Notes under the pieces: generated by a model | Databases searched by the model: none | What the model was told of the DNA's origin: nothing | What the model saw: only the letters and a program-made list of their open reading frames with translations | Program-made: the position numbers and the translations under genes | In this document: positions 1 through 5,027 of the stretch, in pieces | Layout of the letters: every line of letters starts with the position of its first letter | How positions within the stretch are numbered: position 1 is the first letter of the stretch | DNA from: an uncultured Collinsella sp. | Lineage (GTDB): Bacteria > Actinomycetota > Coriobacteriia > Coriobacteriales > Coriobacteriaceae | Assembly (NCBI GenBank): GCA_934650975.1 | Contig: CAKUFW010000109.1 | Coordinates: forward strand, 1 to 5,027 | DNA length: 5,027 nucleotides | Direction: 5' to 3'

Positions 1-311
1 AGGTCGGGCACCAGGTTGTAGAACTGGAAGACAAAGCCCAGCTCGCGGCGGCGATACTCGCCCAGGTCGGCGGGCTTGAGCGTCGTCAGGTCGCAGCCGT
101 CCACCATAATGGAGCCGCCGTCGGCGTCCTCCAGGCCGCCGATGAGATTGAGGAACGTCGACTTGCCCGAACCCGAGGGCCCCAGCATGACGCAGATTTC
201 GCCGCGGTTGATGGACGTGTTAATGCCGTCGAGCACCGTCAGGCGCGCATCGCCGTCGCCGTAGTGTTTCTTGAGCCCTTTGACCTGGACGTAGGCTTGC
301 TTCGTCGCCAT
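1..311 (-). CDS. ABC transporter ATP-binding protein, MacB/LolD-like (partial, C-terminus outside window)
   Basis: This is the N-terminal 103 codons of a nucleotide-binding subunit; the left window edge cuts the gene. Visible motifs are a Walker A loop, GPSGSGKST, at residues 44-52 (Lys50) and a Q-loop, FVFQFYNL, with Gln96. The segment between them carries the GGLEDADGGSI pattern and an EYRRRELGFVFQ stretch typical of the MacB/LolD/FtsE-like family (COG1136). That family usually powers MacB/FtsX-type permeases in peptide, lipoprotein or antibiotic export or in sensing. The ABC signature, Walker B and H-loop would lie beyond base 1, as would any partner permease. ATG at 311-309 is chosen because a GGGGGA Shine-Dalgarno sits four bases upstream and a candidate promoter lies about 42 bases further up. 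The family call is secure; the substrate is unknown. It differs from the ABC-2 ATPase elsewhere in the window and appears to be a separate unit. Confidence 0.93.
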   Translation of the reverse strand, partial: MATKQAYVQVKGLKKHYGDGDARLTVLDGINTSINRGEICVMLGPSGSGKSTFLNLIGGLEDADGGSIMVDGCDLTTLKPADLGEYRRRELGFVFQFYNLVPD

Positions 312-315
312 ACTA

Positions 316-321
316 TCCCCC
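316..321 (-). promoter_or_regulatory. Shine-Dalgarno site of the MacB-like ATPase gene
   Basis: On the minus strand GGGGGA is followed by the spacer TAGT and then ATG at 311. It fixes the start of the partial ATPase gene. The spacing is slightly short but workable. Confidence 0.7.
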
Positions 322-352
322 ATTGTTAGCCTGTTGCTACTTTTCTAGGGTA

Positions 353-380
353 ATAGTAAACCCCGGCGAACTATTTTTAA
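353..380 (-). promoter_or_regulatory. Candidate sigma-70-type promoter for the MacB-like ATPase gene
   Basis: On the minus strand a -35-like TTAAAA (380-375) is separated by 16 bases from a -10-like TACTAT (358-353). Each hexamer matches the consensus at four of six positions. The -10 box lies 41 bases upstream of the ATG at 311, and the surrounding stretch is AT-rich against a GC-rich background. It sits just beyond the repeat cluster, which suggests transcription restarts here rather than reading through from the ABC-2 operon. This is a pattern match only. Confidence 0.45.
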
Positions 381-406
381 GCGGCGGGCAGGATTTTTTC
401 CAACCT

Positions 407-466
407 ACTCATTGGGGACAGACTTAAATGAGTGAAATTGCTCATTTAAGTCTGTCCCCAATGAGT
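407..466. repeat. 26-bp perfect inverted repeat with 8-base loop
   Basis: The arms at 407-432 and 441-466 are exact reverse complements across 26 bases, with loop TGAAATTG (433-440). Each arm holds the 20-base core TTTAAGTCTGTCCCCAATGA, at 445-464 on the plus strand and inverted at 409-428. Transcripts of either strand would form a very stable hairpin. No U-tract follows on either strand, so it is not a textbook intrinsic terminator, although it could protect or define the 3' end of the upstream ABC-2 operon mRNA. Perfect arms and extra copies nearby suggest a mobile REP/BIME-like or MITE-like element rather than a locally evolved terminator. Confidence 0.9.
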
Positions 467-493
467 GGTCCCCAAGTGCCGGCAGGAAAGGTA

Positions 494-517
494 GTCGTTT
501 AAGTCTGTCCCCAATGA
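494..517 (+). repeat. Direct copy of the GTCTGTCCCC repeat (copy A)
   Basis: This 24-base unit starts with GTCG and contains the full 20-base core TTTAAGTCTGTCCCCAATGA at 498-517. It is identical over 24 bases to the unit at 527-550. Its core lies 53 bases after the core in the right arm of the palindrome. It differs from the palindrome arm just before the core, with TCG in place of TCA. Confidence 0.92.
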
Positions 518-529
518 CCACTCTTGGTC
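516..529. repeat. Small 5-bp inverted repeat between repeat copies
   Basis: GACCA (516-520) and TGGTC (525-529) are reverse complements around CTCT, bridging copies A and B. In addition, GACCACTC at 516-523 is the exact reverse complement of GAGTGGTC at 463-470, next to the large palindrome. The cluster therefore has nested and long-range pairing options. Confidence 0.6.
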
Positions 530-550
530 GTTTAAGTCTGTCCCCAATGA
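527..550 (+). repeat. Direct copy of the GTCTGTCCCC repeat (copy B)
   Basis: This is identical over 24 bases to 494-517 at an offset of 33 bases, with the 20-base core at 531-550. It ends only 11 bases short of the stop codon of the second permease gene (stop at 564-562). The repeat cluster therefore starts almost immediately after the operon ends. Confidence 0.92.
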
Positions 551-561
551 GTACCCGATGG

Positions 562-1767
562 CTAGGCTCGGGCTTTGGTGTGGGTGAGGGCTAGGCCTAC
601 GGCGGCGATGGCGGCGGCGAAGAGCACGGTGACGCCCAGGTCGCAGGCGATGTCGCCCAGCACGGCAGGCGTCAGGTCCGCGGCGAGCGCCTTGCCAATC
701 GCGTCGTTCACCCAATACGTCGGCACAAAATGCGCCGCGGTCTGCACGGCCGAGCCCATGAGCGACAGCGGCATCCAGGCGCCGCCCAAAAACGTCATGA
801 GCATGCCGAGCAGATTGCCCACGCCGTTGAGCAGCTCCTCGCGCGCGCCCAAGCTCGACAGCGTAAAGCCAACGGCCAGCGGCGTGCACGCCAGGGCAAA
901 CGTCGCCGCCAGCGCCAGACACACACGACCCACGCCGACCTCGGCAACCGCGCCGGCAAAGCCCACGACACCCATCATGCTCGACACAAACCAGATGCAG
1001 ACGGTGAGCACCGCGGCAGCCGCGAACACGGCAAGCGAACGCTGGCGTTCGGAGACCGGGCCGGCCTCCATGCGGCGCACGCGCTCGGGCTCGTTCATGC
1101 CCGAGAACACCAGTCCCACCGACACGATGACCGACGAGATGATCGCGTACGCGCCAAAGTTGAAGTACGACTCGAGTGGGGCGACGGCAGTCGATTCGAT
1201 CTTGACCTGCTCGATCTGGACCTCGGCGCGCTTGGCGGCAGCATGCTCGGCGGCCTTGGCGACCTCGCCGTCGGAAGCAGCTGGCTCAAGTGCCGCCGCA
1301 GCACCCGCGAGCGAGATCCACCGCGAGGCCTCGGCAGACGAGAGCGCCGCCGCCATAGTGCCGGAGCCGTAGGTCACATCGAGCTTGGGCAAGGTCTCCC
1401 CCGCACGGGCGGCCGCGATCAGGTCGCCCTCAAATCCCTCCGGGATAAAGAACACGCAGTCGGCGCTGCCCTTGGCACTGTTGCTCTTGGAGAGCGCGTC
1501 CGCAAGATCGTACGTGTCGTCGCCGACACCCGTAACCAGGTCAAAGCGCGACCCCAAGTGCTTGGTGAGCGCCCGCGAAAGGTCGCTGTTGTCGCGATCG
1601 ACCACGATCACGTTGGCGTCGTAGGGCTTGTATTCGGTGAGCTGCGACGAGTTCCAGCTCACCGATGCCGCGATGAACACGCCCATGAGCGAGATGAACA
1701 CCGTATAGATGAGCAGGTAGAACGGGTGCGCCAGCGCCATGCGAAGCGCAGTCTTAAAGGTGCTCAT
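562..1767 (-). CDS. ABC-2 type transporter permease, second subunit (401 aa)
   Basis: This is an integral membrane subunit, probably of an exporter. One N-terminal membrane segment (about 15-36) precedes a large, probably extracytoplasmic domain (about 40-200). Five more hydrophobic segments follow at roughly 203-223, 245-268, 282-305, 313-338 and 372-394. This 1+5 layout with a big first loop is that of ABC-2 permeases of the ABC2_membrane_3 kind. The loop has an Ala/Glu/Lys-rich, probably helical stretch around 158-190. The charged PERVRRMEAGPVSERQRS stretch (227-244) after the second segment fits the cytoplasmic coupling region. ATG at 1767 is preferred over an in-frame TTG at 1782 because GGAAGGAG lies five bases upstream. 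The gene overlaps the preceding permease by 14 bases, implying coupled translation and a heterodimer with it. The substrate is unknown. Confidence 0.92.
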   Translation of the reverse strand: MSTFKTALRMALAHPFYLLIYTVFISLMGVFIAASVSWNSSQLTEYKPYDANVIVVDRDNSDLSRALTKHLGSRFDLVTGVGDDTYDLADALSKSNSAKGSADCVFFIPEGFEGDLIAAARAGETLPKLDVTYGSGTMAAALSSAEASRWISLAGAAAALEPAASDGEVAKAAEHAAAKRAEVQIEQVKIESTAVAPLESYFNFGAYAIISSVIVSVGLVFSGMNEPERVRRMEAGPVSERQRSLAVFAAAAVLTVCIWFVSSMMGVVGFAGAVAEVGVGRVCLALAATFALACTPLAVGFTLSSLGAREELLNGVGNLLGMLMTFLGGAWMPLSLMGSAVQTAAHFVPTYWVNDAIGKALAADLTPAVLGDIACDLGVTVLFAAAIAAVGLALTHTKARA

Positions 1768-2941
1768 AGCGGCTCCTTCCAAAGATCAGCGTAGCGGCGG
1801 CGACAAACACCAGGGCCATCAGGACGAGCGCGCCGACGCGGACGGCGAAGGGCCCCAGGTCCTCAAAGAAATACAGGCGGTTGAACATGTCACAGATGAG
1901 CTTGACGGGGTTGAGCCAGCACTCGGCCGGGCAGGCGCGGGCGACGTCGTCGGCAAGCGCCATCGCCGGCTCGCCGTAAAGGCCGGCGAACAGGGCGCAC
2001 GTGGTGGCGAAACCCGTGAGGATACCCGACTTGGACGCCTTGCCTCCCTTAACGGGCAGCGTGCCCACAAAGAGCCCCAGGCCCGTGGCGGCAAGCGCGG
2101 ATGCGGCGCCGCCCACCAGGCACAGCCCCTCGCGCCCGCCAAAGTCGACGCCGACGGCCAAACGCACGTAGCCAATCGCGACCGCCATCGAGGCAAAGGA
2201 GACGAGCCATGAACCGATAAAAATACCGGCCAGCGACGCCGTCTTGGAAAGGCCACCCACGCAGCGGCGCGCGCCAAGGCCCGACAGATTGGGCTGCAGG
2301 TCGACGACGCTCAAGGCGGCAAACTCGGCAGACATCATCGCGACCAGGCCAAAGAGCGCGTAATAGTAAATGGTCGTGCCGTCGGGCGTGGTGCGCGTCA
2401 GGCTCACGCGACGGGTTCCGCCCTCGAGCGACAGGGCGCGCGCAACCGCCTCCGGATCGGCGAGCGCCGCCGGGTTGTCCTGGGCAATCTGTGCCATGAG
2501 CTCGGCATTTTGTGTATACGAGCTCGCCACCGTCTCCAGGATGCTGCGGTCGACGAGCACCGTGGACGCACGCGAGCTGTCGTAGCTCGAGAGCAGCGTG
2601 AGCTTGGGCGTGCCCGTGGCATCGACCGTGTAGATGCCCGCGACCTCGCCGGCCTTGAGCGCGCGGTTCGCATCGATCGCGTCCTCGCACTCGCGAATCT
2701 CGAGCAGCTGATCGTCGCCCTCCTTGGCGAGCGATGTCGCCACATCCTTAAAGGTCGAAGCGTCCCAGGCTTCGTCGGCGACAACGGCAACCGGCACCGG
2801 GTCGACCTTGCCGTCAGAGCTCAGGTTCGCGAACATAAACATGAACATCGTGGAAAGCGCAATGGGAAAGATCGCGCCCCAAACCCAGGTGCTCGGCCGA
2901 CGCAACAGCGTCTTGAGCGTGATGATGATGGTGTTGAACAT
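1754..2941 (-). CDS. ABC-2 type transporter permease, first subunit (395 aa)
   Basis: This membrane subunit has the same architecture as its downstream neighbour. An N-terminal segment of about 19-39 is preceded by a positively charged KTLLRRP stretch, which predicts a cytoplasmic N-terminus. A large, probably extracytoplasmic domain (about 40-188) follows, then hydrophobic segments at roughly 190-212, 236-263, 271-295, 305-323 and 364-387. The Pro-Val-Pro-Val-Ala-Val-Val strand after the first segment (48-54) is typical of the soluble domain in ABC2_membrane_3 proteins. Three Cys (337, 341, 350) cluster between the last two segments. ATG at 2941 is nine bases after the ATPase stop, with AGGGGG overlapping that stop. 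It probably pairs with the second permease and is driven by the upstream ATPase. No substrate can be assigned from sequence. Confidence 0.92.
   Translation of the reverse strand: MFNTIIITLKTLLRRPSTWVWGAIFPIALSTMFMFMFANLSSDGKVDPVPVAVVADEAWDASTFKDVATSLAKEGDDQLLEIRECEDAIDANRALKAGEVAGIYTVDATGTPKLTLLSSYDSSRASTVLVDRSILETVASSYTQNAELMAQIAQDNPAALADPEAVARALSLEGGTRRVSLTRTTPDGTTIYYYALFGLVAMMSAEFAALSVVDLQPNLSGLGARRCVGGLSKTASLAGIFIGSWLVSFASMAVAIGYVRLAVGVDFGGREGLCLVGGAASALAATGLGLFVGTLPVKGGKASKSGILTGFATTCALFAGLYGEPAMALADDVARACPAECWLNPVKLICDMFNRLYFFEDLGPFAVRVGALVLMALVFVAAATLIFGRSRYEHL
1773..1780 (-). promoter_or_regulatory. Shine-Dalgarno site deciding the second permease start
   Basis: GGAAGGAG on the minus strand, five bases before ATG at 1767, lies inside the last codons of the first permease gene. 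Ribosomes finishing that gene at the TAA (1756-1754) would be placed to reinitiate here. It rules against the upstream in-frame TTG at 1782 as the start. Confidence 0.85.
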
Positions 2942-2946
2942 GGCTG

Positions 2947-2952
2947 CCCCCT
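2947..2952 (-). promoter_or_regulatory. Shine-Dalgarno site of the first permease, overlapping the ATPase stop codon
   Basis: On the minus strand AGGGGG (2952-2947) shares its first bases with the TAG stop of the ATPase gene (2953-2951) and lies five bases before ATG at 2941. This arrangement supports translational coupling of the ATPase and permease. Confidence 0.8.
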
Positions 2953-3889
2953 AGTCGCGCAGCTCGCGGCCGGTGATCTCGAGGAACACGTCGTTGAGGG
3001 TCGGCGGCTCGCTCCACACGCGGCCGAGCGCCACGTCGGCGGCGCGCAGCGTGTCGAGAATGTCGACCAAATTGTGTGGACTCGCTTCGCAGGTGCAGAC
3101 GAGTTCGCCGCCGGACAGCTCGACGCTGAGCACGTGCTCGAGGGCGCGCAGCCGCTCGACCGTGGCGGGCTCGACGGCGCCGACCTCGACGGTCACGCGC
3201 TCGCCCATCTGGATCATGCGCTTGAGCTCGTCGTTGGTGCCCTGCGCCAGCACGCGTCCGCCGTCCATGATCATGATGCGGCTGCAGATCTGCTCGACTT
3301 CCTCCATGTAATGGCTGGTATACACCACCGTGGCGCCCTCGTCGCGCAGACGGCAGATGCCCTCCAGGATGGCGTTGCGGCTCTGCGGGTCGACCGCCAC
3401 CGTGGGCTCGTCAAAAAAGATGAGCTCGGGCTTGTGCGCGATGCCGCAGGCAATGTTGAGGCGGCGCGCCAGGCCGCCCGAAAGCTTGCCGGGGCGGAAC
3501 TTGGTAAAGTCGCCCAGGCCGACAAAGTCAATCGCCTCATCCACCAGCGCGCGGCGGCGCTTGCGGTCGTTAACGTAGAGGCTGCAGAAATAGTCGATGT
3601 TCTCGCGCACGGTGAGCTCGTCGAACACCGCCACCTGCTGCGGCACCACGCCAATGCGGCGCTTAAGGTCGTAGCGGGTGGGCGTCATGGGCTCGCCGAA
3701 CAGCTCGATGGTGCCCTTGTCATAGGCGAGCAGCTGCAGGATGCAGTTGATGGACGTGGTCTTGCCCGAGCCGTTGGGGCCGAGCAGGCCAAAGATCTCG
3801 CCGGGGGCGATGTTCAGGTTAAAGTGGTCGAGCGCAATAAGATCGTCGTAGCGCTTGACGAGGTTTTCGACGTGGACGATGTCTGTCAT
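2951..3889 (-). CDS. ABC-2 type transporter ATP-binding protein (312 aa)
   Basis: This is the cytoplasmic ATPase powering the two permeases encoded downstream. It has all core motifs: Walker A GPNGSGKTT at 37-45 (Lys43), Q-loop Gln84 in VVPQQ, ABC signature LSGGL at 136-140, Walker B LIFFDEP with Asp160 and Glu161, D-loop around VAVDPQSR (Asp167), and H-loop His193 in YTSHYMEE. The length and a C-terminal extension of about 85 residues after the nucleotide-binding domain match the CcmA/DrrA/NatA-like group (COG1131). That group includes drug, polysaccharide and sodium exporters. ATG at 3889 has AGAAGGG seven bases upstream; an upstream in-frame GTG at 3955 lacks a ribosome-binding site. The signature ends in Leu rather than the common Gln or Met, and the D-loop reads VAVD rather than the usual VGLD. 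Both are conservative changes. It should be catalytically active. Confidence 0.96.
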   Translation of the reverse strand: MTDIVHVENLVKRYDDLIALDHFNLNIAPGEIFGLLGPNGSGKTTSINCILQLLAYDKGTIELFGEPMTPTRYDLKRRIGVVPQQVAVFDELTVRENIDYFCSLYVNDRKRRRALVDEAIDFVGLGDFTKFRPGKLSGGLARRLNIACGIAHKPELIFFDEPTVAVDPQSRNAILEGICRLRDEGATVVYTSHYMEEVEQICSRIMIMDGGRVLAQGTNDELKRMIQMGERVTVEVGAVEPATVERLRALEHVLSVELSGGELVCTCEASPHNLVDILDTLRAADVALGRVWSEPPTLNDVFLEITGRELRD

Positions 3890-3896
3890 GAGGCGG

Positions 3897-3903
3897 CCCT
3901 TCT
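3897..3903 (-). promoter_or_regulatory. Shine-Dalgarno site deciding the ABC-2 ATPase start
   Basis: AGAAGGG on the minus strand, seven bases before ATG at 3889, supports that start. The ATG-initiated protein begins MTDIVHVENLVKRY, the expected N-terminus for the family. The 22-residue extension from GTG 3955 looks unlike an ABC ATPase. I see no convincing promoter in the 211-base gap upstream of it. Confidence 0.8.
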
Positions 3904-4005
3904 GTTGATTGCGGCCCGGTACGATTGCATCATCGCAGGAACGGGTGGCGCGCACCAGTGAGCTTTGTCACGAGTGCGGCGGCCAACAGAACCGGCATCG
4001 CCACA

Positions 4006-4076
4006 GGACAAAGTAATCAGATTTGTTTGTCCCAAATCTTAAGTAAGTGGGGCTTGCATATCTGATTACTTTGGCC
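4006..4076. repeat. Intergenic inverted repeat with two competing stem-loops
   Basis: CAAAGTAATCAGAT (4009-4022) and its exact reverse complement (4060-4073) form a 14-bp stem, extendable by GG/CC (4006-4007, 4075-4076) across one A/G mismatch. An alternative 7-bp stem pairs AGATTTG (4019-4025) with CAAATCT (4033-4039) and shares bases with the long left arm, so the two are partly exclusive. The element lies 25 bases past the stop of the DUF4143-type gene and 116 bases before the ABC-2 operon start codon. No long U-tract follows. It may shape the 3' end of the upstream gene, act in the leader of the operon, or be a dispersed palindromic element. No gene is evident in the 3890-4100 gap. Confidence 0.8.
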
Positions 4077-4100
4077 CGTCCGCGCCGTAGCAATCACCAG

Positions 4101-5027
4101 CTAAAACAGCTCCACCTCATCCCGCAAGAACTGCTCAACCGAAACGTTACGATCGCCCACAATCATCGGCTTCGCCTGAGGGTTCTGCGCCAAAAACTCA
4201 GTCATACCGCTCTTGGACACGCGGCCGCTTTTCACCTCGACCGCCGCAAGGGCGTCATCGCCGCGCTTCGCCACAAAGTCCACCTCGAGATTACCCTCAC
4301 GCCACCAATACAGCTCAAAGCCTTCTGTTTGAGCGCGCGCGATGAGCCGGGCGCCCACCGCAGTTTCGACCAAATGCCCTCGCAGGGCAGAATCAGCCAA
4401 CAAGTCACCCGCCCCGCGCCACATCGAGAACATTAATGAGGGATCATGCACGAGCAGTCGCGGCGAGCTTGCCCTCGACCTCACCTGCTTGGCGTCGTAT
4501 TTTTGCAACCCACTCATCATGCCCGCCTTGGACAGCAGATCAAGATAATGGCGCACGGTATCAGTGTTTCCCTTATCGTCAAGCTGCCCCAGCAGTTTTC
4601 GATACGATATCTCCTGCGCCGAATACTGCGCGCCCAGCTCAAAGAGGGCTCGCATGAGCGCCGGCTTGCGCACGTCTTCCATCTGCAATACGTCACGCGA
4701 AATCGTCGATTCCACGATCGAATCGCGCATATACTCTCGCCAACGATTGACATCGCTCTTGAGAATCGCGGCACCCGGATACCCGCCAAACATCAGATAA
4801 TCCTCGAAGCTATAGCCAAACGCCTCGGACATCTCAGACAGGCTCCAATGCGTCGAACGCAGTAGCTCAAATCGCCCCGCAAGCGATTCGGTCAGCCCAC
4901 TGCCGAGAAGCAAGCTCGACGAACCGGACAGCACCACAAGAAGCTCGGTGTCGTTCCAAGAGTCTTCGTCCCACAGGGCCTTGACCGTCTCGGACCAACC
5001 CGTAACCTTTTGTATCTCGTCGAGCAC
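4101..5027 (-). CDS. AAA_14/DUF4143-type ATP-binding protein (partial, N-terminus outside window)
   Basis: These are the C-terminal 309 codons of a probable P-loop ATPase; the right edge removes Walker A. The fragment opens with a Walker B-like VLDEIQK. It continues with a sensor-like LSGSSS (33-38) and a GRFELLRSTHWSLSEM block (51-66) typical of AAA_14 proteins. A winged-helix-like middle follows (about 134-172, with TDTVRHYLDLLSKAGM). The C-terminal DUF4143-like region carries Glu221 in GHLVETAVG, Glu248-Val-Asp250, and Glu264-Val-Lys266 in AVEVKSG. That spacing resembles a PD-(D/E)XK nuclease-fold core. Known relatives are widespread and poorly characterised. Base 5027 ends a GTG codon that reads as internal Val of the Walker B strand, not as the true start. 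Stop is TAG at 4103-4101. It is codirectional with the ABC-2 operon but 211 bases away, so a functional link is doubtful. Confidence 0.9.
   Translation of the reverse strand: MLDEIQKVTGWSETVKALWDEDSWNDTELLVVLSGSSSLLLGSGLTESLAGRFELLRSTHWSLSEMSEAFGYSFEDYLMFGGYPGAAILKSDVNRWREYMRDSIVESTISRDVLQMEDVRKPALMRALFELGAQYSAQEISYRKLLGQLDDKGNTDTVRHYLDLLSKAGMMSGLQKYDAKQVRSRASSPRLLVHDPSLMFSMWRGAGDLLADSALRGHLVETAVGARLIARAQTEGFELYWWREGNLEVDFVAKRGDDALAAVEVKSGRVSKSGMTEFLAQNPQAKPMIVGDRNVSVEQFLRDEVELF

Noticed and set aside
381..400. Intrinsic terminator with the T6 run at 394-399 on the plus strand
   Set aside because: The GC-rich stretch before the T run forms no clear hairpin, and no plus-strand gene needs a terminator here.
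407..550. CRISPR array
   Set aside because: Repeat cores are only three direct copies plus one inverted copy. The gaps between cores are 33 and 13 bases and uneven, two copies form one palindrome, and no cas gene is near.
446..922. Minus-strand open frame running through the repeat cluster
   Set aside because: It is out of frame with the second permease, and its translated tail simply encodes the repeat units. No ribosome-binding site or domain supports it.
730..1794. Plus-strand open frame (354 codons)
   Set aside because: It is antisense to the second permease, with a His/Arg-rich low-complexity translation and no membrane or catalytic motif. It is a by-product of GC-rich codon use.
3890..3955. 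GTG-initiated 22-residue extension of the ABC-2 ATPase
   Set aside because: No Shine-Dalgarno precedes the GTG. ATG at 3889 has a good site and gives the expected family N-terminus.
2510..3961. Long plus-strand open frame (483 codons)
   Set aside because: It lies antisense to the ABC-2 ATPase and first permease, which carry complete family motifs. Its translation is rich in Arg, Ala, His and Asp, typical of a GC-rich shadow frame, with no recognisable domain.
3890..4100. Sigma-70 promoter for the ABC-2 operon
   Set aside because: I scanned the minus strand for paired hexamers and found only poor or badly spaced matches, such as TAAGAT without a -35 partner. Nothing was good enough to report.

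Overview
The window looks like ordinary chromosome from a fairly high-GC bacterium. GC-rich third codon positions, strong Shine-Dalgarno sites and tight gene packing suggest an actinobacterium, perhaps a gut Coriobacteriia member such as Collinsella or Olsenella. That placement is inferred from style and composition, because no marker gene is present. All four transcription units or fragments that I can support lie on the minus strand, so the natural reading order is from high to low coordinates.

From the right edge: (i) 5027-4101 is the C-terminal part of an AAA-type ATPase with a DUF4143-like C-terminal domain; its N-terminus and Walker A motif lie outside the window. (ii) 4100-3890 is a 211-base gap holding a long imperfect inverted repeat (4006-4076) that can fold in two competing ways. 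(iii) 3889-562 is a three-gene ABC-2 type exporter operon. It encodes a cytoplasmic ATPase (312 aa), a 9-base gap, a first permease (395 aa), a 14-base overlap, and a second permease (401 aa). The spacing implies translational coupling, and the parts imply an ATPase dimer driving a heterodimeric membrane channel. The substrate cannot be read from the sequence. (iv) 561-312 is a 250-base gap dominated by a repeat cluster. It has a 26-bp perfect inverted repeat plus two further direct copies of a 20-base core, followed by a probable weak promoter. (v) 311-1 is the N-terminal third or so of a second, unrelated ABC ATPase of the MacB/LolD type, cut by the left edge.

The two ABC systems belong to different families. 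The repeat cluster and the promoter separate them, so they are probably independent units. I see no CRISPR array, tRNA, rRNA, transposase gene or recognisable defence island. The most notable material is the repetitive DNA in the two intergenic gaps. The second gap carries a palindrome whose interior shares a short GGGACA-containing pattern with the first cluster. I do not find a convincing new system in this window.
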